Source: Bacillus sp. S3 (GTDB taxonomy: Bacteria; Bacillota; Bacilli; Bacillales; Cytobacillaceae). Taken from it: 64,000 nucleotides of DNA. The DNA is taken from assembly GCF_005154805.1 (NCBI RefSeq), contig NZ_CP039727.1, forward strand, positions 3,593,501 to 3,657,500, read 5' to 3'. The notes under the pieces were generated by a model that was not told where the DNA came from, searched no databases, and saw nothing but the letters and a program-made list of their open reading frames with translations. The translations under genes were made by a program, and so were the position numbers. Shown piece after piece: positions 21,052 to 29,648 of the stretch (its first letter is position 1; every line of letters starts with the position of its first letter).

Positions 21052-21120
21052 ACCGCAGGTTTATGAGTGTATGGGAACATCAAAAAAACCCCAAACCAAG
21101 TATAGTTCAGGGCTAAATAA

Positions 21121-21888
21121 TTATTTATCATCTGATACACGATGAATCTTGATGTCTTTTAGCAATTCCGTGACCACATAGCTTGCCATAATCAAGCCGG
21201 CGGCAGATGGGACGAAGGCATTGGATGCAGGCGGCATTTGTCCTTTACGGATCGGTGAGTTCTCGTTACCGACCTCTTTTTTAATATCCTCACGGATGAC
21301 AATTGGGCTTTCGTCAGAAAAAACAACTGGAATCCCTTTATGGATCCGTTCCTTGCGAAGCTTTGTGCGAATGACTTTTGCTATCGGATCCGTGTGCGTT
21401 TTGGAAATATCCGCAATCTTGAAGCGGGTTGGATCCATTTTATTGGCGGCTCCCATGCTTGAAATAATTGGAATCCCGCGCTTTAAACACTCTTTCATCA
21501 AATGAATTTTATACACAATGGTATCAGAGGCATCCACAAAAAAGTCAATATTGCAGTCAAAAATGTCCTCATAGGTTTCCTCTGTGTAAAAAATCTTTAG
21601 TGCAATTACTTCACAATCAGGATTGATATCCATAATCCGCTCCTGCATGATTTCAACTTTCGGTCTGCCAATCGTTGAAAGCAGGGCAATTAGCTGACGG
21701 TTGATGTTGGTAATATCCACATCATCTTTATCAATTAAAATTAAGCGGCCTACTCCGGAGCGAGCTAGTGCTTCAGCGGCAAACGAACCGACTCCGCCGA
21801 CCCCTAATACAGCGACCGTACTGTTTTTCATGATTTCTAATCCTTCTTTACCAATCGCAAGCTCATTTCGGGAAAATTGATGCAGCAT
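21121..21888 (-). CDS. tcdA: tRNA threonylcarbamoyladenosine dehydratase TcdA (YrvM)
   Basis: A ThiF/E1-like ATP-dependent enzyme (255 aa) that cyclises t6A37 to ct6A in ANN-decoding tRNAs. The nucleotide-binding motif VLGVGGVGSFAAEALARSGV (about residues 27-46) and DKDDVDITNINRQ (about 53-65) are characteristic. VDASDTIVYK and SSMGAANKMDPTRF are further family marks. An apparent sulfur-carrier partner is not nearby and is not required for the known activity. Start ATG at 21888. It follows the 6S RNA gene by about 200 bases. Confidence 0.92.
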   Translation of the reverse strand: MLHQFSRNELAIGKEGLEIMKNSTVAVLGVGGVGSFAAEALARSGVGRLILIDKDDVDITNINRQLIALLSTIGRPKVEIMQERIMDINPDCEVIALKIFYTEETYEDIFDCNIDFFVDASDTIVYKIHLMKECLKRGIPIISSMGAANKMDPTRFKIADISKTHTDPIAKVIRTKLRKERIHKGIPVVFSDESPIVIREDIKKEVGNENSPIRKGQMPPASNAFVPSAAGLIMASYVVTELLKDIKIHRVSDDK

Positions 21889-22084
21889 ATATTTTCACTC
21901 CAAATTCTTAGTCAATTTCAACCTATTGTTGCTATTATTTTTTCACCTAAAAAATATATCATACTCGCTCATAAATACAAGTATTTTTATAGGAATTACC
22001 GCAAAGAAAATTCGCCAAGGAAGGAGAAGATAAAAGCCGTTTTAAATTTTCGACTATCCTCACGGCCCAAAATGGCTAAATAAA

Positions 22085-22109
22085 AACCTCCCGACATAGC
22101 CAGGAGGTT
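22085..22109 (-). terminator. Intrinsic terminator of the 6S RNA gene
   Basis: AACCTCC/GGAGGTT stem with an 11-base loop. On the minus strand it is followed by TTTTTA, about 20 bases after the end of the conserved 6S sequence. Confidence 0.85.
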
Positions 22110-22124
22110 GATTTTAAACAAAAG

Positions 22125-22334
22125 GAAAGAGTCCCAATGATGCCGTTGCTTCTCGATCCTTAGTTTTGATCCCGCTACTTGAGCAGGGGGGTGTCCTGTT
22201 TCCGGTATTGTAAGTCCCCTTCCCTGTTAAAGGCGGGGCATTTACGCAATCAGAAAACTCCAGACTCCCGAATAAAAAATGTTCGGTCAAAACTTCAGGT
22301 AACACAACGTACATTTCAGGACTCTTCTTTAATT
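22125..22334 (-). ncRNA. ssrS: 6S RNA (6S-1/BsrA type)
   Basis: 6S RNA binds sigma-A RNA polymerase by imitating an open promoter. Read on the minus strand, the sequence closely follows B. subtilis 6S-1. It opens with AGTCCTGAAATGTACG, then TTTTGACCGAACATTTT..ATTCGGGAG, the central bubble strands, GGAAACAGGACACCC and CCTGCTCAAGTAGCGGGATC. It closes with AGCAACGGCATCATTGGGAC, which pairs with the 5' end. It sits between aspS and tcdA, as in B. subtilis. Ends are inferred from the promoter and terminator. Confidence 0.95.
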
Positions 22335-22340
22335 GCTTTT

Positions 22341-22369
22341 ATCATAACATATTTTAACTCTGCCTACAA
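22341..22369 (-). promoter_or_regulatory. Promoter of 6S RNA
   Basis: TTGTAG (22369-22364), 17-base spacer, TATGAT (22346-22341) with an extended -10 TG one base before the hexamer. It lies in the 60 bases after the aspS stop and places the start near 22334. Confidence 0.72.
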
Positions 22370-22392
22370 GAAATCATGAAAGCGAATTCCAG

Positions 22393-24162
22393 TTATTTAT
22401 TAACATTTAGTGACAAATGTAATTCCTTCAATTGTGCCTCGGAAACTTCTCCAGGTGCGTTTGTTAACAAGCAGCTTGCACTGGCAGTCTTTGGAAATGC
22501 AATGGTATCACGTAAGTTTGTGCTGCCGGCAAGCAGCATCACCAAACGGTCAAGTCCAAGGGCAATTCCTCCATGCGGCGGTGTACCGTATTCAAAGGCA
22601 TTCATCAGGAAGCCGAATTGTTCTAAAGCAGCTTCCGGTGTAAACCCAAGTACACTGAACATTTTTTCTTGAATCGGGCGTTCAAAGATACGCAGCGATC
22701 CGCCGCCAAGCTCATAGCCGTTCAACACAAGGTCATACGCTTGGGCACGAACCTTAGAAGGATCTGAATCCAGGTATTCAATGTCTTCCCTAAATGGCAT
22801 CGTAAATGGATGGTGGGCAGCATAATAACGGCCTTCCTCCTCATCGTACTCTAACAGCGGCCAGTCGGTGACCCATAAAAAGTTAAACAAGCTTTGGTCG
22901 ATTAATCCTAATTCTTTTCCAAGCTTTTGTCTTAAGGCACCAAGGGCGTCAGCGACAACGCTCTTCTTATCAGCAACAAACAAGAGCAGGTCCCCTTCAG
23001 AAGCTTCAAGGGTCGCCGTCAAAGCCTGGGCATCAGTTTCAGAGAAGAATTTTGCAATTGGACCCTTTAAGCCTTCCCCGTCCACTTTCAACCAGGCAAG
23101 ACCTTTTGCACCATAGACGGCTACAAATTCAGTCAATGCATCAATATCTTTCCTTGAATACTTTTCTGCTGCGCCTTTTACATTAATCGCTTTAACCTGT
23201 CCGCCGCCGGCAACAGCAGAAGCAAACACTTTAAAGCCGGACTCTTTCACGATTTCAGAAAGGTCAACGAGTTCTAAACCAAAACGTGTATCCGGTTTAT
23301 CAGAACCAAATCGGCTCATCGCTTCATCGTAGGTCATCCGCGGGAAGACCTCCGGTACCTCAACGCCTTTTACTTCCTTCATCAGCTGGGTCATCATTTT
23401 TTCCATCATGCCCATGATATCTTCCTGGCTCATGAAGCTTGTTTCAATATCAATTTGCGTAAATTCAGGCTGACGGTCTGCACGCAGGTCCTCATCACGG
23501 AAGCAGCGGGCGATTTGGTAATACCGTTCTACGCCCCCTACCATAAGCAATTGCTTAAACAATTGTGGTGATTGGGGCAGCGCGTAAAATTCACCCGGGT
23601 GGACACGGCTGGGAACTAAATAATCCCGTGCTCCTTCTGGTGTGCTTTTTGTTAATATTGGTGTCTCAATATCCAAAAAGCCTTCGCCATCGAGAAAATC
23701 TCTAATTTGCTTTGTCACTTGATGACGCATTTTTAATGTTTCAAAAATCACCGGGCGACGGAAATCTAAATAGCGATATTTTAAGCGGATATCTTCTGAC
23801 GCATCTGTTTTATCTGAAATCATAAACGGCGGTGTTTTTGCTTCATTGATAATGATGACCTTTTCCGCTTGAACTTCGATTTTTCCAGTTTTTAAATTAT
23901 CATTAACAGTGCCGGCTTCACGTGCAACCACCGTTCCAACCACATCCAACACATATTCATTACGGATTTTTTCTGCCGTTTCTAGTGCTTCCTTCGATAA
24001 ATCAGGATTAAATACGACCTGAACAATCCCGGAACGATCACGCAGATCGATAAAAATTAAACCGCCAAGGTCGCGCCGTTTTTGCACCCATCCTTTTAAT
24101 GTTACTTTTTCCCCTACTGAAGACTCTGGAACTTCTCCACAAAAATACGATCTGCCAAACAT
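22393..24162 (-). CDS. aspS: Aspartyl-tRNA synthetase
   Basis: Class IIb synthetase, 589 aa, the bacterial type. The N-terminal OB anticodon-binding domain holds [22 protein letters not shown] (about residues 25-46, conserved). Catalytic motifs include [43 protein letters not shown] (motif 2) and [13 protein letters not shown] (motif 3, near 535). The bacterial GAD insertion lies between. It starts 12 bases after hisS and shares its T-box. The ATG follows AAGGGGGA. Confidence 0.96.
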   Translation of the reverse strand: MFGRSYFCGEVPESSVGEKVTLKGWVQKRRDLGGLIFIDLRDRSGIVQVVFNPDLSKEALETAEKIRNEYVLDVVGTVVAREAGTVNDNLKTGKIEVQAEKVIIINEAKTPPFMISDKTDASEDIRLKYRYLDFRRPVIFETLKMRHQVTKQIRDFLDGEGFLDIETPILTKSTPEGARDYLVPSRVHPGEFYALPQSPQLFKQLLMVGGVERYYQIARCFRDEDLRADRQPEFTQIDIETSFMSQEDIMGMMEKMMTQLMKEVKGVEVPEVFPRMTYDEAMSRFGSDKPDTRFGLELVDLSEIVKESGFKVFASAVAGGGQVKAINVKGAAEKYSRKDIDALTEFVAVYGAKGLAWLKVDGEGLKGPIAKFFSETDAQALTATLEASEGDLLLFVADKKSVVADALGALRQKLGKELGLIDQSLFNFLWVTDWPLLEYDEEEGRYYAAHHPFTMPFREDIEYLDSDPSKVRAQAYDLVLNGYELGGGSLRIFERPIQEKMFSVLGFTPEAALEQFGFLMNAFEYGTPPHGGIALGLDRLVMLLAGSTNLRDTIAFPKTASASCLLTNAPGEVSEAQLKELHLSLNVNK

Positions 24163-24174
24163 TGTTAATCCCCC

Positions 24175-25446
24175 TTAAGATTGCATTTCCTGAAATTGAT
24201 GAATGAAGGTGTCCAGGTCTAATTCCACTTGTTCACCAGTTGCCATATTTTTCACATTAATTTTGTTGTTTTTAAGTTCGTCGTCACCGAGTACAACTAC
24301 ATACTTTGCTTTTAAACGATCTGCGGCTTTAAATTGTGCCTTAATTTTTCGATCTAAATAATCTCTTTCGGCTGAAAAACCAGCTAGACGCAGCTTTTGC
24401 AAAAGCCCTACGGTGTAATCTTTCGCTTCCTCTCCAAGAGCTGCAAGGTAGCAGTCAATCCCTTGATTTACCGTAAGTTCAATCCCTTCAGCATCCAAGG
24501 CAGCTAGAAAACGCTCAATACTTAAGGCAAAACCAATTCCCGGTGTTTCCGGCCCGCCAATTTCTTCCGCTAAGCCGTTATAACGGCCACCGCCGCATAG
24601 CGTCGTAATGGCGCCAAATCCTTCGGCATTACTCATAATCTCAAACGCTGTGTGATTATAATAATCCAGGCCCCGCACCAAGTTCGCATCCACTTCAAAC
24701 GGGATATCGAGCTGCGTTAAGTAGTGCTGTAATTTTTCAAAATAAGCCTTTGAATACTCATTCAAAAACTCAAGGATGGATGGTGCTGATTTCATTAATT
24801 CGTGATCGCGATCCTGTTTACAATCGAGTATTCTAAGCGGATTTTTCTCAAGACGATTTTGACAATCGTGGCAAAACTCTCCGATCCGCGGTTTAAAGTG
24901 ATTCACTAATGCCTCACGGTGAGCGGTTCGGCTCTCCTTATCTCCAAGGCTGTTGATGATGAGCTTCAGTTTTTGTAAACCCATTTCTTTGTATAAATTC
25001 ATTGCGAGGGAGATCACCTCTGCATCAATCGCCGGATCATTACTGCCTAACGCCTCAATGCCAAATTGAACAAACTGGCGAAAGCGGCCTGCCTGAGGGC
25101 GTTCATAGCGGAACATCGGCCCCATGTAATATAGCTTGACGGGTTGGTTGGCGAGCCCAAACATTTTTTTCTCAACGTATGAGCGCACGACCGCTGCTGT
25201 TCCTTCTGGCCGGAGCGTGATACTGCGCTTCCCGCGGTCCTCAAATGTGTACATTTCCTTTTGCACAATATCCGTGGAATCACCCACACCTCTGGAAAAA
25301 AGGTCGGTATGTTCAAAGATCGGTGTACGAATCTCCTGATATTGGTATTTTTCACAAAGCTCACGTGCCTTTGCTTCAATTAACTGCCACTTTTCAACTT
25401 CACCGGGCAGAATGTCCTGGGTTCCTCTTGGAATACTAATAGACAT
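24175..25446 (-). CDS. hisS: Histidyl-tRNA synthetase
   Basis: Class IIa synthetase (423 aa from MSISIPRGT). Motif 1 region is [20 protein letters not shown]. Motif 2 is [20 protein letters not shown]. Histidine-specific motifs [15 protein letters not shown] and the CGGGRYNGL turn are present, and motif 3 is [15 protein letters not shown]. The C-terminal anticodon domain holds [15 protein letters not shown] at 25446 follows GAGGAGG; an extra six codons upstream are unsupported. It leads the hisS-aspS operon. Confidence 0.96.
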   Translation of the reverse strand: MSISIPRGTQDILPGEVEKWQLIEAKARELCEKYQYQEIRTPIFEHTDLFSRGVGDSTDIVQKEMYTFEDRGKRSITLRPEGTAAVVRSYVEKKMFGLANQPVKLYYMGPMFRYERPQAGRFRQFVQFGIEALGSNDPAIDAEVISLAMNLYKEMGLQKLKLIINSLGDKESRTAHREALVNHFKPRIGEFCHDCQNRLEKNPLRILDCKQDRDHELMKSAPSILEFLNEYSKAYFEKLQHYLTQLDIPFEVDANLVRGLDYYNHTAFEIMSNAEGFGAITTLCGGGRYNGLAEEIGGPETPGIGFALSIERFLAALDAEGIELTVNQGIDCYLAALGEEAKDYTVGLLQKLRLAGFSAERDYLDRKIKAQFKAADRLKAKYVVVLGDDELKNNKINVKNMATGEQVELDLDTFIHQFQEMQS

Positions 25447-25503
25447 TATGGAAAACCTCCTCATGTAAAAAATTTATGTAAAGTAATTTTTACGTAAATA
25501 AAA

Positions 25504-25784
25504 AAACTCTCGTCCCTTGTATTTACATACAAGGGACGAGAGTTTAATCCCGCGGTGCCACCCTAGTTGAAAAGCATTACATGCATGCTCCTCCTCTTAA
25601 ACAGATAACGCCTGCTCACGTTTTCTCCTACTAGAGCCTAAGCTTTTTCAGAGAGAAGCCTACGGAGTGTTCATTCATTAAGGCACATGCAGAAATGCTT
25701 TCAGCCTAGGGCATTTCCTCTCTTTTCATGGGTTAGCTTAATTACTATGCTCCATCACGGGTTTTTCCAATATTTCATTTTATT
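25504..25784 (-). ncRNA. T-box riboswitch leader of hisS-aspS
   Basis: The T-box AGGGTGGCACCGCG is read at 25564-25551. It is followed by a 19-bp terminator stem, AAACTCTCGTCCCTTGTAT with its complement (25544-25504), and a T-run. A Stem I apical hairpin GGAAATGCC...GCATTTC and an AGAGAG motif are visible upstream. The specifier is probably within GAACACTCC, but I cannot decide between AAC, ACA and CAC registers, so tRNA specificity (His or Asp/Asn) is open. Confidence 0.9.
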
Positions 25785-25790
25785 TATATA

Positions 25791-25819
25791 ATAATACGGA
25801 GCAAAGATAGTGTTGTCAA
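25791..25819 (-). promoter_or_regulatory. Sigma-A promoter of the hisS T-box leader
   Basis: TTGACA (25819-25814), 17-base spacer, TATTAT (25796-25791). It lies directly after the stop of the small upstream gene and places the start near 25784. Confidence 0.85.
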
Positions 25820-25826
25820 GAGAGAT

Positions 25827-26003
25827 TTACGATCTTTCCAGATGTTTTTTTAACTTTCTGACATCACCCATCGTGATTCCAAATTCAGATGCCAGTTCAA
25901 ACGAGGTTGCATGCTGCTCCTTTTGAATGAAATCATGAAAATCCACCCCAAAAAGGCGGCCATCCATGGATTGTACATTCATTCCCTTTTCACTCGACCT
26001 CAT
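25827..26003 (-). CDS. Small putative helix-turn-helix protein
   Basis: 58 codons from the ATG giving MRSSEKGMNVQSMDG, seven bases after AGAGGTGA; the open frame runs 22 codons further without a ribosome site. The C-terminal half (FELASEFGITMGDVRKLKKHLERS) looks like the second half of a sigma-70 region 4 or HTH fold. The N-terminus contains DGRLFGVDFHDFIQKEQ. It lies between the hisS promoter and yrvJ, where Bacillus genomes often have an unnamed small gene. The function is unknown. Confidence 0.62.
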   Translation of the reverse strand: MRSSEKGMNVQSMDGRLFGVDFHDFIQKEQHATSFELASEFGITMGDVRKLKKHLERS

Positions 26004-26163
26004 ACTATAATCACCTCTGTCCTTTTTCTCTATTATTTCCACAAATCGTGAAAAAATTGCATGATCCATGCTGAATTCTTAGGTTACCTGGTCAATATTA
26101 GTAATTTAGGAATGAATTTCTTTCGCCTTTACGTTAAAATAAAAATGGAAAAGGAGGGAATTG

Positions 26164-27927
26164 ATGTTTAAAAAGTTTAATCTTATCTTATTATCTAGCA
26201 TTCTTATTTTTGGAGCCTTCCTGCCTCAGGGAAAAATTAGGGCTGCCAGCGAATCGTTGACCATATCAACAGATGCCGTCAATGTTCGCGGAGGTCCAGG
26301 TTTAAGTTACCCCCTCGTCAAAGTTGCCAAGCGGGGAGAAACGTATTCGATTGTGAAAGAAAAAAATGATTGGATTGAAATTCAATTATCTTTTGGTAAA
26401 ACAGGCTGGGTCGTTAACTGGCTTGTCACAAAAGAAGACGAGCCCAAAGCTGCATTATCAACATCAACCGGAAACAATAACACACTAGCCAAAGCCAATA
26501 CCGATCAATTAAGGGTTCGCTCTGGTCCAGGGACAAGCTTTCAGATTGTCGGCTTCTTAACTAAAGGACAAGAAGTCACGATCCTTGATCAAAACGAAAA
26601 CTGGTATAAAATAGCCTCAACATTTGGTGAAGGCTGGGCAATTAGAGACTTTCTCGAGATTAAAACCGTTAAGCAGGAAGATAAGAAACCGAATCCTTCA
26701 TCCACTAGCATAGGTACAGGTGTCGTTACTGGCGATACCTTAAATATCCGGAAGGAACCGGCCGCATCCAGTGCTATTATCGGAAAATTAACTAAGGGTA
26801 CCAGCATAACGATTTATTCAAAACAAAATAATTGGGTGGAGATAGGTTTTTCAAACCTAAAAGGATGGGCGAGTTCCGCGTTTATTGACATGCAAACAGG
26901 ATCTTCGAAGGACACCCCTAAGAAAGAATTGAAGGGAATCAATGGTTCGGTAACTGCCGGCAGTCTTAGTGTTCGCTCAGAGGCCTCATTGGATTCCAAC
27001 ATTATTGGCACGGTAACAAAAGGCCAAAGCTTTGCTATTTTGGAGGAATTCAATAATTGGGTAAAAATAGAATACAAGACTGGCAGATTCGGTTGGGTTG
27101 CCGGGTGGTATCTTGATAAAACAACAGCGAAATCCCAGACTGGACAAGCCTTGAAGGACAGTACGATTACGATCTTACATAATGGAACGAATATCCGAAA
27201 AGAAGCAAATGTCCAATCAGATGTCGTTGTTCTGGCAAATGAAGGGGAAGTTTTTTCGGTAAACAGGATTGTAAATGAGTGGTACGAGATAAAGCTAAAG
27301 AATGGAAAAATCGGATTTGTTGCCGGCTGGATTGTTTCCATTAATGGAAACAACACGCAGATACAGAAATCAGGCGCAGATGGCTATCTCAAAAATAAAA
27401 CCATTGTTCTCGACCCCGGTCATGGCGGCGGAGATAACGGGACAACCGGTGCAAACGGAACATTAGAGAAGAACCTGACACTAAGGACTGCCAGGCTTCT
27501 GTATGATAAATTAAACGCTGCCGGTGCAAATGTCATTCTTACCAGAAGCAATGATTCCTTCATTCAATTGCCGTCCCGCGTAAATGCTGCACAAGCAAAC
27601 AATGCAGACGCCTTTATCAGCCTGCACTATGACAGTAATGTAGATCGCAGTATTCGCGGAATGACTGGCTATTATTATCATGGGTATCAAAAATCATTAG
27701 CTGACACCCTTTATGCTGCAACAATTGGACAAACAAAATTGAAAGATCGCGGCGTCCGAATCGGTGATTACCATGTGATTCGTGAAAACAGTCAAAAAGG
27801 GGTTCTAATGGAGCTTGGCTATTTAAGCAATCCTGAGGAGGAAATAACCCTAAACACCAGCGGATTCCAGGAAAATGCCGCTTCCGGACTGTATAATGGT
27901 TTAGCAAGGTTCTTTAAAGTTAATTAA
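26164..27927 (+). CDS. yrvJ: N-acetylmuramoyl-L-alanine amidase with five SH3b domains (YrvJ)
   Basis: A secreted cell-wall hydrolase, 587 aa. A Sec signal peptide (residues 1-29, FNLILLSSILIFGAF then AASES) leads into five bacterial SH3 repeats. Their marks are NVRGGPG (~40), RVRSGPG (~118), NIRKEPA (~194), SVRSEAS (~270) and NIRKEAN (~343). The C-terminal Amidase_3 domain has zinc ligands in LDPGHGG (~418), the Glu of GTLEKN (~437) and SLHYDS (~487), plus the catalytic Glu in MELGYLSN (~549). AAGGAGG precedes the ATG. Its original terminator was interrupted by the IS element. Confidence 0.92.
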   Translation: MFKKFNLILLSSILIFGAFLPQGKIRAASESLTISTDAVNVRGGPGLSYPLVKVAKRGETYSIVKEKNDWIEIQLSFGKTGWVVNWLVTKEDEPKAALSTSTGNNNTLAKANTDQLRVRSGPGTSFQIVGFLTKGQEVTILDQNENWYKIASTFGEGWAIRDFLEIKTVKQEDKKPNPSSTSIGTGVVTGDTLNIRKEPAASSAIIGKLTKGTSITIYSKQNNWVEIGFSNLKGWASSAFIDMQTGSSKDTPKKELKGINGSVTAGSLSVRSEASLDSNIIGTVTKGQSFAILEEFNNWVKIEYKTGRFGWVAGWYLDKTTAKSQTGQALKDSTITILHNGTNIRKEANVQSDVVVLANEGEVFSVNRIVNEWYEIKLKNGKIGFVAGWIVSINGNNTQIQKSGADGYLKNKTIVLDPGHGGGDNGTTGANGTLEKNLTLRTARLLYDKLNAAGANVILTRSNDSFIQLPSRVNAAQANNADAFISLHYDSNVDRSIRGMTGYYYHGYQKSLADTLYAATIGQTKLKDRGVRIGDYHVIRENSQKGVLMELGYLSNPEEEITLNTSGFQENAASGLYNGLARFFKVN

Positions 27928-27928
27928 A

Positions 27929-27942
27929 AAAATGAGCTTGGC
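27929..27942. terminator. Left half of the split yrvJ/dtd terminator
   Basis: AAAATGAGCTTGGC is perfectly complementary to GCCAAGCTCATTTT at 29635-29648. Removing the IS and one CAA copy rejoins them as a 14-bp stem with the 6-base loop GCCAAT and flanking A and T tracts on both sides, a bidirectional terminator for the convergent genes. Confidence 0.85.
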
Positions 27943-27953
27943 GCCAATGATAT

Positions 27954-28016
27954 GCTCCCAATAAAGTAGACAGATCAAATAAAAAAAAATCTGTATACTT
28001 TATTGGGGGCTTTTTC
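27954..28016 (+). terminator. Terminator-like hairpin at the left end of the IS
   Basis: The arm 27954-27975 (GCTCCCAATAAAGTAGACAG) pairs with 27989-28010 over 22 positions with one G-A mismatch and one G-U pair. TTTTTC follows at 28011-28016. The right arm contains the GGGGG that would serve as OrfA ribosome site, so incoming transcripts would both terminate and hide it. Confidence 0.72.
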
Positions 28017-28017
28017 T

Positions 28018-28707
28018 ATGGGAAAGAGTGCTTTTTCTGCACAAGAAAAGTACGAGTTAATTTTAGCGTTTAATGAAAGACAAACCTCAATTCAAGGCTT
28101 CTGTTCGCACTATAATATTTCAGATGAAGCAATGAAAGAATGGATTTATCTTTATCAAAAATATGGAATTGATGGGCTTAACAACCCTGGTAAATGGAAA
28201 CGTTACTCTAAAGAGGTCAAAACAGCAGCTGTTCTGGATTACCTTTCTGGGAACGATTCTCTAATTGGGATTACACACAAATATGAAATATCCAGCACAT
28301 CAGTGTTGAGACAGTGGATAAACAATTATAATAATCATAGAGATTTAAAAGAGACACAAAGGGAGAATAACTCTATGATTAAAGGTCGTTCCACTACACT
28401 TGAAGAACGTTTAGAAATTGTTAAGTATTGTCTTAAAAACGAAAAAAAATATCATAAGGCATCAGAGCTTTTCAAGGTGTCGTATCAACAGGTGTATCAA
28501 TGGGTGAAGAAGTATGAGAAAGAAGGCGAAGAGGGTCTTAAAGATAAAAGAGGAAGGAGTAAATCCGAGCCAGAGTTAACTCCTGAGGAGAAGATTCAGC
28601 GTGAAATGAAACGGTTGGAGCAGGAAAATGAGCGTCTTCGGGCAGAAAATGAATTCTTAAAAAAGTTAGAGGAACTAGAAAGGAGGCGATTAAAGAAACG
28701 TCCTTAA
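28018..28707 (+). CDS. IS3-family transposase OrfA
   Basis: 229 aa. Three HTH-like units are visible: residues 1-55 (FSAQEKYELILAFNERQ), 60-110 (SKEVKTAAVLDYLSGNDS) and 125-175 (TLEERLEIVKYCLKNEKKYHKASELFKV). A C-terminal leucine-zipper-like coiled coil follows (MKRLEQENERLRAENEFLKKL). OrfA binds the IS ends. At 28659-28665 the heptamer A_AAA_AAG lies in frame. A -1 slip there continues into OrfB. The ATG at 28018 has GGGGG eight bases upstream; a TTG five codons earlier is less likely. Confidence 0.9.
   Translation: MGKSAFSAQEKYELILAFNERQTSIQGFCSHYNISDEAMKEWIYLYQKYGIDGLNNPGKWKRYSKEVKTAAVLDYLSGNDSLIGITHKYEISSTSVLRQWINNYNNHRDLKETQRENNSMIKGRSTTLEERLEIVKYCLKNEKKYHKASELFKVSYQQVYQWVKKYEKEGEEGLKDKRGRSKSEPELTPEEKIQREMKRLEQENERLRAENEFLKKLEELERRRLKKRP
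28659..28665 (+). other. Programmed -1 frameshift site A_AAA_AAG
   Basis: The heptamer falls exactly in OrfA phase (TTA AAA AAG). After slipping, reading continues through OrfB with no stop until 29585. It is the standard IS3-family signal. Confidence 0.85.
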
Positions 28708-29585
28708 GCCAAACTCGATTAAGTGATATATATGAAGCGATTCAAGAACTTCATAAGGAAGATAATTTTTCTATTGTGCTATTATGTAAGATTGCGAGAA
28801 TTTCACGTTCAGGCTACTATAAATGGCTTCACCGATCACCGTCGGAAAATGAGGTGTTAAATGAGGAGATCCTTGAAGAGATCATACACCTATATAAAAA
28901 AGTGGATGGGATATATGGATATCGCCGTATAACGTTGAACCTGAATCGAATCTTTTCAAAGGATATCAACCATAAACGAGTGTATAGATTAATGAAAATA
29001 GCTGGAATCCAGTCAGTCATTCGACGGAAGCGTAAGAAGTATAAATCTAGCACTCCACAACACGTCGTTGAAAACGTATTAAACAGGGAATTTAATGCGG
29101 AGAAGCCAAATGAAAAATGGCTGACTGATGTGACTGAAATGAAATACGGATCTTCTCAGAAGGCTTATTTGAGTGCGATTTTGGATTTGTATGATGGCTC
29201 CATTGTAAGCTATATGATTGGGACTTCTAATAATAATCCGTTGGTTTTTAAGACCCTAGATTTAGCGTTGAAGGCCAACCCGAATGCCACCCCCCTCCTC
29301 CACAGTGACCGGGGGTATCAATACACTTCCCCAGCATTTAAAAAGAAGATTGAGAAAGCAGAAATGGTACAAAGTATGTCTAGAGTGGGACGATGCATTG
29401 ATAATGGACCGATGGAGGGATTTTGGGGAACCTTAAAATGTGAGAAGTTTTATTTAAACAAATACAGTACGTTTGAGGAATTGAAAAAAGACATTGAAGA
29501 ATACATACAGTTTTATAATCATGAAAGATTACAAAAAAGACTAAACGGCCTTAGCCCCTTAGAATACAGGGCTAAAGCCGCCTAA
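28665..29585 (+). CDS. IS3-family transposase OrfB (rve DDE integrase domain), expressed by -1 frameshift
   Basis: The frame is -1 relative to OrfA and open from the slip site onward. OrfAB would be 522 aa. The integrase core has WLTDVTEMKY (first Asp), LLHSDRGYQYTS (second Asp) and IDNGPMEGFWGTLKCE (Glu), a normal DDE spacing. An IS150-like HTH_21 segment (KKVDGIYGYRRIT) precedes it. The first standard start in this frame is a GTG at 28776, which would truncate the N-terminus, so frameshifting is the likely route. An AGGAGG just after the slip site may act as an internal ribosome site. Confidence 0.9.
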   Translation, partial: VRGTRKEAIKETSLSQTRLSDIYEAIQELHKEDNFSIVLLCKIARISRSGYYKWLHRSPSENEVLNEEILEEIIHLYKKVDGIYGYRRITLNLNRIFSKDINHKRVYRLMKIAGIQSVIRRKRKKYKSSTPQHVVENVLNREFNAEKPNEKWLTDVTEMKYGSSQKAYLSAILDLYDGSIVSYMIGTSNNNPLVFKTLDLALKANPNATPLLHSDRGYQYTSPAFKKKIEKAEMVQSMSRVGRCIDNGPMEGFWGTLKCEKFYLNKYSTFEELKKDIEEYIQFYNHERLQKRLNGLSPLEYRAKAA

Positions 29586-29634
29586 TGTTGTTTATTTATT
29601 TCCACTGTCTACTTGACGGGGGGCAGTTCACAAT

Positions 29635-29648
29635 GCCAAGCTCATTTT
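29635..29648. terminator. Right half of the split yrvJ/dtd terminator
   Basis: GCCAAGCTCATTTT, complementary to 27929-27942. It contains the dtd stop codon (TGA, minus strand, 29644-29642). With the partner arm 1.7 kb away, a local hairpin can no longer form. Confidence 0.85.

Larger units (their letters stand above)
27948..29630 (+). mobile_element. IS3-family insertion sequence (IS150-like), complete, 1683 bp
   Basis: Terminal inverted repeats start TG and end CA. The left end TGATATGCTCCCAATAAAGT matches the complement of the right end TGAACTGCCCCCCGTCAAGT with a shared AAGTAGACAG core (26 bp, 19 or more matching). The flanking CAA (27945-27947 and 29631-29633) is a 3-bp target duplication. 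It encodes OrfA and OrfB in overlapping frames with a slippery heptamer, intact DDE residues and no disruption, so it looks recent and functional. It sits inside the terminator loop between yrvJ and dtd. Confidence 0.93.

Noticed and set aside
20787..21116. 109-codon frame after the NERD gene
   Set aside because: Runs through the tandem hairpin units and has a repetitive, implausible product.
28776..29585. OrfB as an independent gene from GTG 28776
   Set aside because: It would lose conserved N-terminal sequence; the open -1 frame and slippery site explain it better.
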